A DNA stretch of 25,602 bases, from assembly GCA_035620895.1 (NCBI GenBank), contig DASPFY010000008.1, positions 1 to 25,602 on the forward strand, given 5' to 3'. The translations under genes were made by a program, and so were the position numbers. The number at the start of each line of letters is the position of its first letter. Within the stretch, counting starts at the first letter, position 1. The notes beneath the pieces are model-generated. The model had not been told where the DNA came from. It did not search any database and saw only the letters and a program-made list of their open reading frames with translations. Source of the DNA: TA-21 sp035620895 (GTDB taxonomy: Archaea; Thermoproteota; Nitrososphaeria; Nitrososphaerales; Nitrososphaeraceae). Of this stretch, positions 13,050 through 21,062 are shown one piece after another.

Positions 13050-14813
13050 TTATTTTACTGTGACAGATTTTGCAAGATTACGCGGATAATCAGGATTTGC
13101 ATTGTTACAAATAGAAAGATAATAAGCCAAAAGCTGTAGTGGGATTACTTCGATCAGTGGATAGAGGAATTCACTTATCGTTGGAATGGTAATTTGGTAA
13201 TCGTATATTTCATTCTTCTCGTTTGAAATTCCAACTATTTTTGCACCTCTTGATTTTATGGTATGAATGTTTGATAATGTATCTATATAAGTAGAGTCAT
13301 TTGGATGAATGACTATTACTATGCTATTGTTATCTATTAGTGCTAAGGCACCATGTTTTAATTCACCAGCAGCCATTCCCTCGGCATGAATGTACGACAA
13401 TTCCTTAATCTTTAGAGCTCCTTCCAGACATATCGGAAAATGCAGAGATCGGCCAAGTATGTAGACGTCTTTTGAACCTTTTATCCGATTTGCAACACTT
13501 TCAATCTGCGAATCCAGTGCTAGTACCTGATTTACTGTTTTAGTCAAAAGCTCCTTACTTGTGGATATCCCATTTGATTTTCTACCAATTATGTCAGCAA
13601 CATAGTACAGCAACGCAATTTGACTTGTGAAACTCTTGGTCGCAGCAACACCTATTTCAGGGCCGCAGTTAACTTCCAGATAAGAATCACTCATTCTAGC
13701 AAGAGAGGAAGTCGGAATATTAACTATTGAGAGTACTTTAGCCCCCATATTCTTTGCAGATTTTACAGATTGTATTACATCAGCAGTTTCACCACTTTGA
13801 GATATCGCCAGTAGAACTGAATTTTCGTCCAACATATCAGATGAATATTGAAATTCACTTGACATTATTGTTTCAACGTGAATCTTTGATTTTGAAAGAA
13901 TTTGCTTTGCGAGTAATGCAGAATGATAACTTGTTCCACTTCCAGTGATATAGATATTTTTGGCACCTGTGATGATATTGCAGAATTTCTCTAAATTCAT
14001 CTTGTCTTGTTCCATGCTCTTTACTATTGTTTGATGCTGCTCATGAATTTCCTTTAACGTATAGTGTGAATACTTTCCTTTATCAGCATCACCCAACTCC
14101 CAAGCAACCTGTGTTATTTTTCTTGAAATTTTATCTCCATCAAAATTGAAAAAAGAGATATCACTATCGTTGATTACAACTATGTCACGATTATCCAAAA
14201 AAATTGCCCGGTCTGTGTAATTCAAAAATCCTAGAATATCACTGGACACAAAATAGTCATCGTTACCAACTCCTACAATGAGTGGTTCATCATATCTAGC
14301 CCCACACAAGGTTGATGAGTTAAATGCTGCGACAAATGAAAAAGAACCTACTAATCGCTTGCATGTAAAGATCATGGATAATCGAATATCTCTAGTAATC
14401 TCAAAATACTCCTCCAAAAGGTGAGCAATAACTTCACTGTCAGTCTCACTATTGAATTCATGACCCGACCTGAGCAGTTCGTCCTTCAGTTCATCATAAT
14501 TTTCAATTATGCCATTGTGCACAACAGCGATGGTCGAGTTACAGGCAAGATGAGGATGTGCATTAGAATCAACGATACCTCCATGCGTTGCCCAACGGGT
14601 ATGTCCAATTCCTAATTTACCAGGTAATTCATCAAGTCTTAAGGACTTGTTGACTTCTGCAACTTTACCGACTCCTTTACGCATTAAGAGTTTTCCTGAT
14701 TTAATGGTCGCAATACCCACGCTATCGTATCCTCTATATTCCATCTTTTTGAGGCCATCAATTAACACGGAAGAAGCGTGTTCATTCCCCTTGTATCCAA
14801 TTATTGAACACAT
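13050..14813 (-). CDS. glmS: Glutamine-fructose-6-phosphate aminotransferase (isomerising)
   Basis: It makes glucosamine-6-phosphate from fructose-6-phosphate and glutamine, the entry to UDP-GlcNAc and glycan or glycoprotein synthesis. All parts are present in 587 residues: an N-terminal nucleophile glutaminase with Cys2 ('MCSIIGY'), 'GHTRWATHG', 'HNGIIENY' and 'SETDSEVIAHL'; then two SIS sugar-isomerase domains with 'GSGTSYHSALLAK', 'SQSGETADVI', 'GVAATKSFTSQ' and 'GRSLHFPICLEGALKIKE'; and the conserved C-terminal tail 'DYPRNLAKSVTV' with the catalytic Lys. The ATG at 14813 is fixed by the need for Cys at position 2 and has a TATA box ~29 nt upstream. It is divergent from the HTH regulator, which may control it. 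Confidence 0.95.
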   Translation of the reverse strand: MCSIIGYKGNEHASSVLIDGLKKMEYRGYDSVGIATIKSGKLLMRKGVGKVAEVNKSLRLDELPGKLGIGHTRWATHGGIVDSNAHPHLACNSTIAVVHNGIIENYDELKDELLRSGHEFNSETDSEVIAHLLEEYFEITRDIRLSMIFTCKRLVGSFSFVAAFNSSTLCGARYDEPLIVGVGNDDYFVSSDILGFLNYTDRAIFLDNRDIVVINDSDISFFNFDGDKISRKITQVAWELGDADKGKYSHYTLKEIHEQHQTIVKSMEQDKMNLEKFCNIITGAKNIYITGSGTSYHSALLAKQILSKSKIHVETIMSSEFQYSSDMLDENSVLLAISQSGETADVIQSVKSAKNMGAKVLSIVNIPTSSLARMSDSYLEVNCGPEIGVAATKSFTSQIALLYYVADIIGRKSNGISTSKELLTKTVNQVLALDSQIESVANRIKGSKDVYILGRSLHFPICLEGALKIKELSYIHAEGMAAGELKHGALALIDNNSIVIVIHPNDSTYIDTLSNIHTIKSRGAKIVGISNEKNEIYDYQITIPTISEFLYPLIEVIPLQLLAYYLSICNNANPDYPRNLAKSVTVK

Positions 14814-14837
14814 AACACTATTCTACAATTTAATTTG

Positions 14838-14847
14838 GTTTAAAATA
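14838..14847 (-). promoter_or_regulatory. TATA box of glmS
   Basis: TTATTTTAAACC on the minus strand, about 29 nt before the glmS ATG. A second AT-rich block (AAATTAAAT) lies closer, at 14828-14836. Confidence 0.4.
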
Positions 14848-14970
14848 ATTACTAACATCACAAGTTACCACTACAAAAAAAATTATAACGCTTTTGAAGA
14901 ATCGTGCACCCCCTTAAAAGCAAAACAATTTTCATCATATTATGGTACTTTACATACCAGACAAGATTAA

Positions 14971-14978
14971 TATATAAT
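14971..14978 (+). promoter_or_regulatory. TATA box of the HTH-regulator gene
   Basis: TATATAAT is centred about 25-27 nt before the ATG at 14999. An imperfect inverted repeat TGGTA-N7-TACCA (14943-14959) stands just upstream and could be an operator. Confidence 0.5.
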
Positions 14979-14998
14979 AGTTAACCGATCATCGATTG

Positions 14999-15967
14999 AT
15001 GAATAGGAAAAGCCTTGTGTATCCCTTGCATGATAATGCATTTACGAAGGAGATTCTAATTCTCGAAAAACCAAGTGAAATACGTATTTTGTCAAATCCC
15101 ATAGCGTGGAAAATTGTAAATTTATTGGCAGGTCGCCCTATGTATCCAGCTCAAATCGCAAAGGAACTCAAGATATATGAACAAAGTGCATATTATTACA
15201 TAAGGAAATTACTCACCATCAGAGCTATTGGTCAAGTTGAAACATCATTCGTACGAGGTGGCACTGCGAAACTTTACAAAACAGAATATGCAGCATTCGG
15301 AATAGAAATGAATTGGGGAGAGAGAAAATTTGAAAATGTAAAAAATGGAAAAATTAATAGAAATGTCCAGACATTTTTTGAAGACTTTATTGTTGATGGG
15401 TTATTCAATGGTGTGATAGTGGTGGGTGCTCCGGACCCACACGGTCCTTACCGGTCGTCTGCAAGGGATGGCCACTACGCGACACAACTTGCTTTCTTGT
15501 TGGGTAGTTTTTGTAGTCTACCACAAAATTTTGTTGTAAAATTAGATGTCGATGCAAAGTCGGAAAAAATATCAAGAACAGAAAATATCATATCTATTGG
15601 CGGTCCTGGAACAAATATCATCACTTCGGAATTTAACAGGTATTTACCAATACGATTTGATGAATCCAATTACTGGTCTGGTTTGATAGCTCCACAAGGA
15701 AGAACTCATACTCTTGATAATCATGGGTTAATTGCAAAAATCAGAAATCCATTCTCTGAAAAGGTAAACATCGTAATCATAGCAGGGGTGAGATCGGCTG
15801 GAACCAAATCAGCTATACTTGCCCTAGCAAATCATGGGAACGAAATACTAAATAAATTCAATCAAGACGACAATTGGGCGATTGTAGTTCAGGGCTTTGA
15901 TATGGATTCGGATGGAAAAATAGATAACATAGATATTGTAGACGAAATATCTACCAACAGTCGTTGA
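14999..15967 (+). CDS. ArsR-type winged-HTH regulator with S-layer-like C-terminal domain
   Basis: Residues ~25-95 are a winged helix: 'PSEIRILSNPIAWKIVNLLAGRPMYPAQIAKELKIYEQSAYYYIRKLLT' then a wing ending 'GGTAKLYKTEYAAFGI'. The long remainder has 'VVGAPDPHGPYRSSARDGHYATQL', 'ISIGGPGTNIIT' and near the end 'AGVRSAGTKSAILALANHG' followed by an EF-hand-like loop 'DMDSDGKIDNID' (D1, D3, D5, G6, I8, D9, D12). This latter arrangement recalls the C-terminal domain of archaeal S-layer proteins, joined here to a cytoplasmic DNA-binding domain without a membrane segment, as in other euryarchaeal and thaumarchaeal regulators I remember. The ATG at 14999 was preferred over the adjacent TTG 14996 for TATA spacing. 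It is divergent from glmS and could link glycan supply to cell-surface state; that link is inference. Confidence 0.75.
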   Translation: MNRKSLVYPLHDNAFTKEILILEKPSEIRILSNPIAWKIVNLLAGRPMYPAQIAKELKIYEQSAYYYIRKLLTIRAIGQVETSFVRGGTAKLYKTEYAAFGIEMNWGERKFENVKNGKINRNVQTFFEDFIVDGLFNGVIVVGAPDPHGPYRSSARDGHYATQLAFLLGSFCSLPQNFVVKLDVDAKSEKISRTENIISIGGPGTNIITSEFNRYLPIRFDESNYWSGLIAPQGRTHTLDNHGLIAKIRNPFSEKVNIVIIAGVRSAGTKSAILALANHGNEILNKFNQDDNWAIVVQGFDMDSDGKIDNIDIVDEISTNSR

Positions 15968-15981
15968 GGAATATTTAAATG

Positions 15982-16485
15982 CTAACTGGCTGCGGCTTCT
16001 GTTGCTTTGTTTGGTGCCACTACATGAACTAGTATTTTTGGTTCATCTTCTTTCTTTACCAGATATCCGGGTAAGTTTACCTTCCTATTTCCGATTGATA
16101 CATGACCGTGTATTACAATTTGCCTTGCTTGGAATGGAGATTTCAAACCCATTTTTCTCATCACGATTGTCTGCAATCTTCTATCGAGTATGTCCTCAAT
16201 TTTCAAGTTCAAAATATCATCTAAAGAAGCAGTACTGCTCAAACCTAGCCTATTTAGGAATGACAGCAAAAGCGATTCCTTTTCCTGTCTATCTTCAAGG
16301 GTCAGTGCAAGCAGTGTTCTTGCTTGATTCCTAAAATTTGCAACTTTTGTTTGTGCCTTCCATAATTCTCTTTTGTTTCTGAGTCCATAAGATCCGATAA
16401 TATACAATTCCGAACTTAATTGGTCAGAATTCCATATTCGCCTTGGCCTTCTGTAACTTTTTCTTGGTTTTCTTGGATCTCCCAT
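15982..16485 (-). CDS. rps4: Small-subunit ribosomal protein S4 (archaeal, uS4)
   Basis: It is a primary 16S rRNA-binding protein of the 30S subunit. The start 'MGDPRKPRKSYRRPRRIW' and 'YGLRNKRELWKAQ' are typical of archaeal S4. The S4 RNA-binding domain follows at about residues 100-160 ('ILDRRLQTIVMRKMGLKSPFQARQIVIHGHVSIGNRKVNLPGYLV'). The length of 167 is normal to slightly short; the C-terminus ends in an Ala-rich tail. It lies 9 nt after rps13 on the same transcript. In many archaea rps11 and rpoD follow; here the next gene is the converging regulator, so the cluster is broken at this point. Confidence 0.95.
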   Translation of the reverse strand: MGDPRKPRKSYRRPRRIWNSDQLSSELYIIGSYGLRNKRELWKAQTKVANFRNQARTLLALTLEDRQEKESLLLSFLNRLGLSSTASLDDILNLKIEDILDRRLQTIVMRKMGLKSPFQARQIVIHGHVSIGNRKVNLPGYLVKKEDEPKILVHVVAPNKATEAAAS

Positions 16486-16494
16486 TCTGTCTCA

Positions 16495-17082
16495 CTATTC
16501 TTTAGTTTCTGGAGATTTAGGTGCACTGCTTTTTGGAGTCGAAGCCTCTTGAGTTGCAGATTCAGTTGAAGGTTCAGCAGCACCAGCTTCCTTTGCTTCA
16601 CTAGGAGCACCTGGGCCACCGGCTGTAGGTCTCATTGTAACCTTCTTTACTCCAACTGCACCGCCTTTTCTACCAGTTGTTCGAGTACATTGGCCTCTGA
16701 CTCTAAGTCCAAACATGTGTCTATAGCCTCTCCAACTAAAGACGGTTTTTTCTCTTTCAATATCATTTGATATAGTAAAATCAAGATCTGAAGTTAACAA
16801 ATGCTTGTCTGTGCCTGTGTCACTATCTTTTCTTCTGTTCAAATACCAATTTGGAATTCCTATCAAAGAGGGATTTTTTATTGCGGCTTCAATGTCGCTC
16901 ATCTCTTTTTCCGTTAAAAATCCTATCCTCATGTTAGAATTGATATTCAACGATTGTAGAATTACCTGAGACAAATTATAACCTAAACCCTTAATTTGAC
17001 TTAAGGCAATAATGATTTTCTTGCTCCCCTCTATATCTTTCCCTGCTATTCTTAGGATATGCCTATATTCGGATATCGACAA
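16495..17082 (-). CDS. rps13: Small-subunit ribosomal protein S13 (uS13) with C-terminal extension
   Basis: It sits at the head of the 30S subunit and contacts the large subunit. The helix-turn-helix region 'EYRHILRIAGKDIEGSKKI', 'LSQIKGLGYNLSQVIL' and the rRNA-binding 'WRGYRHMFGLRVRGQCTRTTGRKGG' are diagnostic. After 'AVGVKKV' there is a tail of about 50 residues rich in Ala, Pro, Ser, Glu and Gly, absent from most S13 proteins and probably disordered. The start is TTG (17082): it gives the expected N-terminus, and a TATA box ~27 nt upstream on the minus strand fits a leaderless message. It is first in a two-gene operon with rps4. Confidence 0.95.
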   Translation of the reverse strand: MSISEYRHILRIAGKDIEGSKKIIIALSQIKGLGYNLSQVILQSLNINSNMRIGFLTEKEMSDIEAAIKNPSLIGIPNWYLNRRKDSDTGTDKHLLTSDLDFTISNDIEREKTVFSWRGYRHMFGLRVRGQCTRTTGRKGGAVGVKKVTMRPTAGGPGAPSEAKEAGAAEPSTESATQEASTPKSSAPKSPETKE

Positions 17083-17104
17083 TATTTACGACCATCATTT
17101 TCCG

Positions 17105-17113
17105 AAATAAAAA
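17105..17113 (-). promoter_or_regulatory. TATA box of rps13-rps4
   Basis: TTTTTATTTC on the minus strand, about 27 nt before the TTG start at 17082. Confidence 0.5.
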
Positions 17114-17177
17114 CCATGCTGACATGCTTATGCGAAAGGAAACTACAAGAGTTGACGTATTATGACAAAACCAAAAT

Positions 17178-17192
17178 AAGCTTTGAAAGCTT
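17178..17192. promoter_or_regulatory. Palindrome AAGCTTT-G-AAAGCTT at the MoxR-VWA promoter
   Basis: A perfect 7-bp inverted repeat around a central G runs directly into the TATA box TTTAAATT (17191-17198), covering the usual BRE position. A bound regulator would block TBP/TFB entry. Observed as symmetry only. Confidence 0.5.
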
Positions 17193-17198
17193 TAAATT
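17191..17198 (+). promoter_or_regulatory. TATA box of the MoxR-VWA operon
   Basis: TTTAAATT, about 30 nt before the TTG at 17225. The earlier ATG at 17217 is followed by a stop after two codons, so the TTG is the start. Confidence 0.5.
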
Positions 17199-17224
17199 TG
17201 TTGGTAGATCGAGCTGATGAATAA

Positions 17225-18868
17225 TTGATTTCTGAAAATTTTAAGGATATTGTTCATAAAAGTTATAATTCAAATCCTGATTATCTCGAAACAGTTGCAG
17301 GTTTGCCTGAAAACTACAAGGATATAAAAACGCTCGAAGATTTATTATCAATCAATTACAAACATGTATCTACAAATGATCAACTTAGAGGAAATTTAAT
17401 TATAAAACTGAAAAGGCAACAGTTTCCATATTCAGGAATCATTGGTTATGATGAGGACATAGTTCCGTCTCTTAATAGAGCGATACTTTCTTCGCATGAC
17501 ATACTACTTGTGGGTCAAATTGGACAGGCAAAGACAAAAATTGCAGAGACCGTAGCAAAAAATTTGCTTTCTCCAATTCCGATTGTGGAAGGATCTATTA
17601 CAAATGATATTCCAACTCTAATTCCAGAAGGTGAACTTGTATCATTATTAAAGGACAAGGAGATCACACGAGATAGACCAGAATTTTACGTTTCTACTGA
17701 AACCGAGGACAAGATAAGAAATAACAGACTTGATACCAAAATAATTTGGATTGATGGACCCAGTCGCTTCAAATACCTTCTTGCTACACCAGATATTTCT
17801 GTAAAGGATCTGGTCGGGCAGATTGACGCAATAAAAATAGCAAAAAGAGGAGTAGAGATATACAATATGGAGTCATATTCACCTGGTCAGCTGCTCCTAG
17901 CCAGACACGGTGTATTTTGTATTGACGAATTACCTGTGCTTGATCCTAGAAAACAGGTAGCATTACTGAGTGTATTGCAAGAAGGCATGTACACTACTGG
18001 TTCCTATCCTGTAATTTTCAAACCAGACACAAGAATAATTTCTACTGCAAACCCAATAGATTATACTCATTCGGGCAAAATAATTGAACCGCTTTATGAT
18101 AGACTTAAGAGTCATATCGTCACTAGATATCCAAAAAAGGTTTACGATGAAATGATGATAATGGTTCAGGAAGCAAACATTTCCAATAGAAGGAACATAA
18201 TGTTACCTATATTTATCTTAAGAACTCTAGCTGAAATTACTAGGATTGCTCGGGGGCATCCCGAAATAAATCATGAAAAGGGAGTAAGTGTAAGAATGTC
18301 TATTCATTCATTAGAGATCTTGATATCAGAAGCCGAACGAGTAAGAGGCTTCATTTATAACATCAAAGCTGTTCCACGTTTTAGTGACATTTATTCAATT
18401 CATCAAACTTCAAAATTTGAACTTTCAGAGATAGATGATAGTTATGAAAACAGAATGAATATTTTGGATACAATAATATCTGATGCAGTCAAAAAAATAT
18501 GTGCTCATTATGTCGGTGACCTTCCTCCTGAAAAACTAACAAGTCTAAAGAATGAATTCAAAATCAACAAAACTTTTCATGTCTCTCAAGACATCACCAG
18601 TAACAGCAAGGGCTCCAAAAGCTATCAGGCACAGGTAAGTAAGTTTGATTCATTAAGGGAAATACTGGATATTGTGACAGAAAATATAGCACAAGATCAA
18701 AAGCACTTTGAAGAAGCTTTAAAAGAAAATGCAATAAATTTTGACACTTTTAGAGACACGAAGGATCCCGAGTATCTCGCATCAGTAACTGAGTTAATAC
18801 TAGAGCGCCTTAGATTTACAGATCCACCAATATTGGATAGGAAGGAAGGTATCTATGTCCACATATAG
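17225..18868 (+). CDS. MoxR/ChlI-like AAA+ ATPase (547 aa)
   Basis: AAA+ ATPases of this clade work with a von Willebrand A partner to insert metals or remodel protein targets. Residues 1-70 form a helical lead-in. The AAA+ core has Walker A 'GQIGQAKT' (97-104; Ala where Gly is usual, as often in MoxR proteins), Walker B 'VFCIDELP' (~230-237), sensor 1 'STANP' (~273-277) and an Arg finger region 'EPLYDRLKSHI' (~288-298). A ~60-residue insertion lies between Walker A and B (~125-190). A helical lid follows, then ~150 C-terminal residues with no known domain ending 'LDRKEGIYVHI', making it much longer than typical MoxR (~320). The TTG start suits the TATA box. Its end overlaps the following VWA gene by 14 nt, so the two proteins are probably made in concert. 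The target is unknown. Confidence 0.8.
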   Translation: MISENFKDIVHKSYNSNPDYLETVAGLPENYKDIKTLEDLLSINYKHVSTNDQLRGNLIIKLKRQQFPYSGIIGYDEDIVPSLNRAILSSHDILLVGQIGQAKTKIAETVAKNLLSPIPIVEGSITNDIPTLIPEGELVSLLKDKEITRDRPEFYVSTETEDKIRNNRLDTKIIWIDGPSRFKYLLATPDISVKDLVGQIDAIKIAKRGVEIYNMESYSPGQLLLARHGVFCIDELPVLDPRKQVALLSVLQEGMYTTGSYPVIFKPDTRIISTANPIDYTHSGKIIEPLYDRLKSHIVTRYPKKVYDEMMIMVQEANISNRRNIMLPIFILRTLAEITRIARGHPEINHEKGVSVRMSIHSLEILISEAERVRGFIYNIKAVPRFSDIYSIHQTSKFELSEIDDSYENRMNILDTIISDAVKKICAHYVGDLPPEKLTSLKNEFKINKTFHVSQDITSNSKGSKSYQAQVSKFDSLREILDIVTENIAQDQKHFEEALKENAINFDTFRDTKDPEYLASVTELILERLRFTDPPILDRKEGIYVHI

Positions 18869-20201
18869 TAATGACATTAGGAAATTTACTTATCATAATA
18901 TCATTGACTTTCCAGAAGAAAAGGAAGACAAGGCTCCAACAAAATCAATTCCAAAGAGTTTACTCCAGGATTTTCTTAAAGTCTTGGGCAGGGAAATTAT
19001 GAAAGAAGATCAGCCAAAACTGGAAGAAATTGAGCAGGAACTACAGAACCTGAAGAAGGAGAGAGAAAATAGTCAGGGTGAATCAGATAAATCTAAATCC
19101 AGTAGGACGGAATCGTCGATAATAGCCCAGCTCCAGCAGATGGGGTATATAAAGGATTCAAGAAAATGGCTAAGTAAAAAAGGATTTTTTGCAGTAGGAG
19201 GCAAATTGCTAGAGGATGTAATTAGAGCTCTTAATAAAGGAACCATTGGACTGCATGAGACTACATTTAGTGGAAGCGGTTCGTTAAATTTAGATTCGAC
19301 AAGAAAATACGAACCGTCTGACGACCTGAGATTAATTAATGTTCCAAGATCATTATTAAATGCTATTCAAAGAAGATCCGATCCCAGATCGTCCATTCAA
19401 TTGCCAATTGACCTACAACCTGACGATTGGGAAGTTTATGAAACAAAGAGAGAAGTTAATGTTGCAGTTGTTTACTGTATTGACTTGAGTTCTACTATGA
19501 GATATTCAACAATGTTTGGGGACATGAGTAGAATAGAGGCAGCAAAAAAAGCATTATGGAGTTTGTTTTTATTGAACCAAAAATTTTTCCCGTCAGATTC
19601 AATTCGTATAGTAGGTTTTGGGGCTTTGGCCTCTAAGGTATCACCTTACGATATACCATATCTCAGGACTTTTGATTCAGGCGTAGGCTTTATGCACTAT
19701 ACCAATTATCAGGCTGCTTTTAGACTGGCAAAGAAAATTCTACAAAATGAAACCACTGTTAACAAGAAAATTGTCCTTGTGACAGACGGACATCCAAGTG
19801 CCTGCTTCATCGATACAGAACAAGAACGAAATAAAATATTATGTGAAAGACCCTATTCCCAATTTTATGCTCTTGATAAGGAAACACTAAATTCAGCAAA
19901 GGAAAAACAGGACTTTTCACTTGATACTAAATCAGGGGAATTAGTTTACCTTTGCTATAGATATAGACAGGTTGACCAATATATCGGTGAAAAAACAATT
20001 CTGGAAGCACGAAAATGTCATAAATTAGGTATTGATATAGATACAATCATGGTTAGTGAGGAAGATTCTTTATTGAGTTATGTAAATGAGTTGGAAAAGT
20101 ATGTCAAGGGGAGATCATATTATATCAATCCAGCTGAAATAGATAAGATTCTAATTACAGATTACCTGAATGACAAAAAATCTATATTAAGATCTAAATG
20201 A
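18855..20201 (+). CDS. VWA-domain protein, partner of the upstream ATPase (448 aa)
   Basis: The N-terminal ~60-100 residues are a charged coiled-coil-like region ('EEIEQELQNLKKERENSQ'). A middle region with 'SKKGFFAVGGKLLEDVIRAL' follows, and the VWA domain starts at ~200. Its MIDAS metal site is recognisable: 'CIDLSSTM' (D210, S212, T214; the usual third residue Ser is Thr), Thr283 in 'HYTNYQAA' and Asp311 in 'VTDGHPS'. Such VWA proteins recruit or present the substrate to the AAA+ ring, as ChlD, CobT, NorD, ViaA and CoxE do. The start ATG lies inside the ATPase gene and follows a GGAAGGT ribosome site. About 47 nt separate it from the next ATPase gene. No signal peptide or membrane segment: it is cytoplasmic. 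Confidence 0.78.
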   Translation: MSTYSNDIRKFTYHNIIDFPEEKEDKAPTKSIPKSLLQDFLKVLGREIMKEDQPKLEEIEQELQNLKKERENSQGESDKSKSSRTESSIIAQLQQMGYIKDSRKWLSKKGFFAVGGKLLEDVIRALNKGTIGLHETTFSGSGSLNLDSTRKYEPSDDLRLINVPRSLLNAIQRRSDPRSSIQLPIDLQPDDWEVYETKREVNVAVVYCIDLSSTMRYSTMFGDMSRIEAAKKALWSLFLLNQKFFPSDSIRIVGFGALASKVSPYDIPYLRTFDSGVGFMHYTNYQAAFRLAKKILQNETTVNKKIVLVTDGHPSACFIDTEQERNKILCERPYSQFYALDKETLNSAKEKQDFSLDTKSGELVYLCYRYRQVDQYIGEKTILEARKCHKLGIDIDTIMVSEEDSLLSYVNELEKYVKGRSYYINPAEIDKILITDYLNDKKSILRSK

Positions 20202-20215
20202 AAATCAACAATTAG

Positions 20216-20223
20216 TTTTTATT
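20216..20223 (+). promoter_or_regulatory. Possible internal TATA box before the second ATPase gene
   Basis: TTTTTATT, about 26-30 nt before the ATGs at 20245 and 20249, in the only sizeable gap of the four-gene run. The second ATPase-VWA pair may thus also be transcribed on its own. Confidence 0.4.
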
Positions 20224-20248
20224 TACATGTTCTAAAAATAGATAATGA

Positions 20249-21058
20249 ATGACAAAAGACTCATCTAATTCCAATTATTTTGATTGGAATGATTCGTTTA
20301 ATATAATTAAGAAAGCATATGATTCGTCACTTTTTGTACTTATAATAGGACCAAAAGGCACTGGTAAAACTAGTTTGGTTAGAAAATTTGCTTCGGATAT
20401 TGAAAAGCCGCTTTATTCAATTAATTTCAGTTTAAGAACCCGCGAATCGCATTTGGTTGGAACTAAAACTATGAATCAAGGGGAAGTTACATTTGTAGAA
20501 GGCATCTTGATCAAATCCATGAGAGAGGGCGGAATTCTATATCTTGATGAACTTAATGCAGCAGAAGCTGACGTACTTCTACGACTTGATGAAGCACTTG
20601 ATGATAGACGACAGATTGTATTGAAAGAAGCCGATGGTCAAGTAATCAATGCAATGGATAATTGGTTTGTTTTTGCTACGATCAACCCACTATCTCATGA
20701 AGGAACAAAGGAATTACCGCCACAAATACTAAGCAGATTTCCAGTCAGACTAAGACTCGAATATCCACCCAAAGAAATTGAGAAGCAGATCATAAAATAC
20801 CACGTAAACTTTGATTCTTCACAAGAGAGTCATATTGACAATGCACTTAAATTGGCCAATAGTCTGAGAGAAGCAGCCTCATTAGAGGAGCTGTACTACA
20901 GTCCCAGCATAAGAGAGTCTATAGCATTTGCAAGACTGTTGACAAATCAAGTTTCTCCCAAGAAAGCTGCTGAAGTAGTATATGCTAATGTTTATGATCA
21001 GTGGGGAGAAGTAGAATATAGAAAGGTAATGGACATGATAACTTCAATTTTTGCGTAA
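20249..21058 (+). CDS. NorQ/CbbQ/GvpN-like AAA+ ATPase (269 aa)
   Basis: A compact AAA+ protein with Walker A 'GPKGTGKT' (34-41), 'NFSLRTRESHLVG' (the pore-loop region of the NorQ/GvpN clade), Walker B 'ILYLDELNAA' (96-105), sensor 1 'FATINP' (142-147) and Arg finger 'LSRFP' (161-165). The length of 269 agrees with NorQ, CbbQ and GvpN. Those proteins form hexamers that act with a VWA partner (NorD, CbbO) to activate nitric-oxide reductase or Rubisco, or help gas-vesicle assembly. None of these targets is nearby. It differs clearly from the first ATPase of this run, so the two pairs are not a simple recent duplication. The next gene starts at its stop codon. An upstream ATG at 20245 is in another frame. 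Confidence 0.83.
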   Translation: MTKDSSNSNYFDWNDSFNIIKKAYDSSLFVLIIGPKGTGKTSLVRKFASDIEKPLYSINFSLRTRESHLVGTKTMNQGEVTFVEGILIKSMREGGILYLDELNAAEADVLLRLDEALDDRRQIVLKEADGQVINAMDNWFVFATINPLSHEGTKELPPQILSRFPVRLRLEYPPKEIEKQIIKYHVNFDSSQESHIDNALKLANSLREAASLEELYYSPSIRESIAFARLLTNQVSPKKAAEVVYANVYDQWGEVEYRKVMDMITSIFA

Positions 21059-21062
21059 GAAA

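Noticed and set aside
13754..13948. Open frames antisense to glmS (also 14421-14615 and 14647-14970)
   Set aside because: They lie inside or across the start of a certain gene on the other strand and have composition of shadow frames.
17225..21058. The two AAA+ genes as a recent tandem duplication
   Set aside because: Walker A, pore region, length and C-terminal parts differ strongly; they belong to different AAA+ sub-clades.
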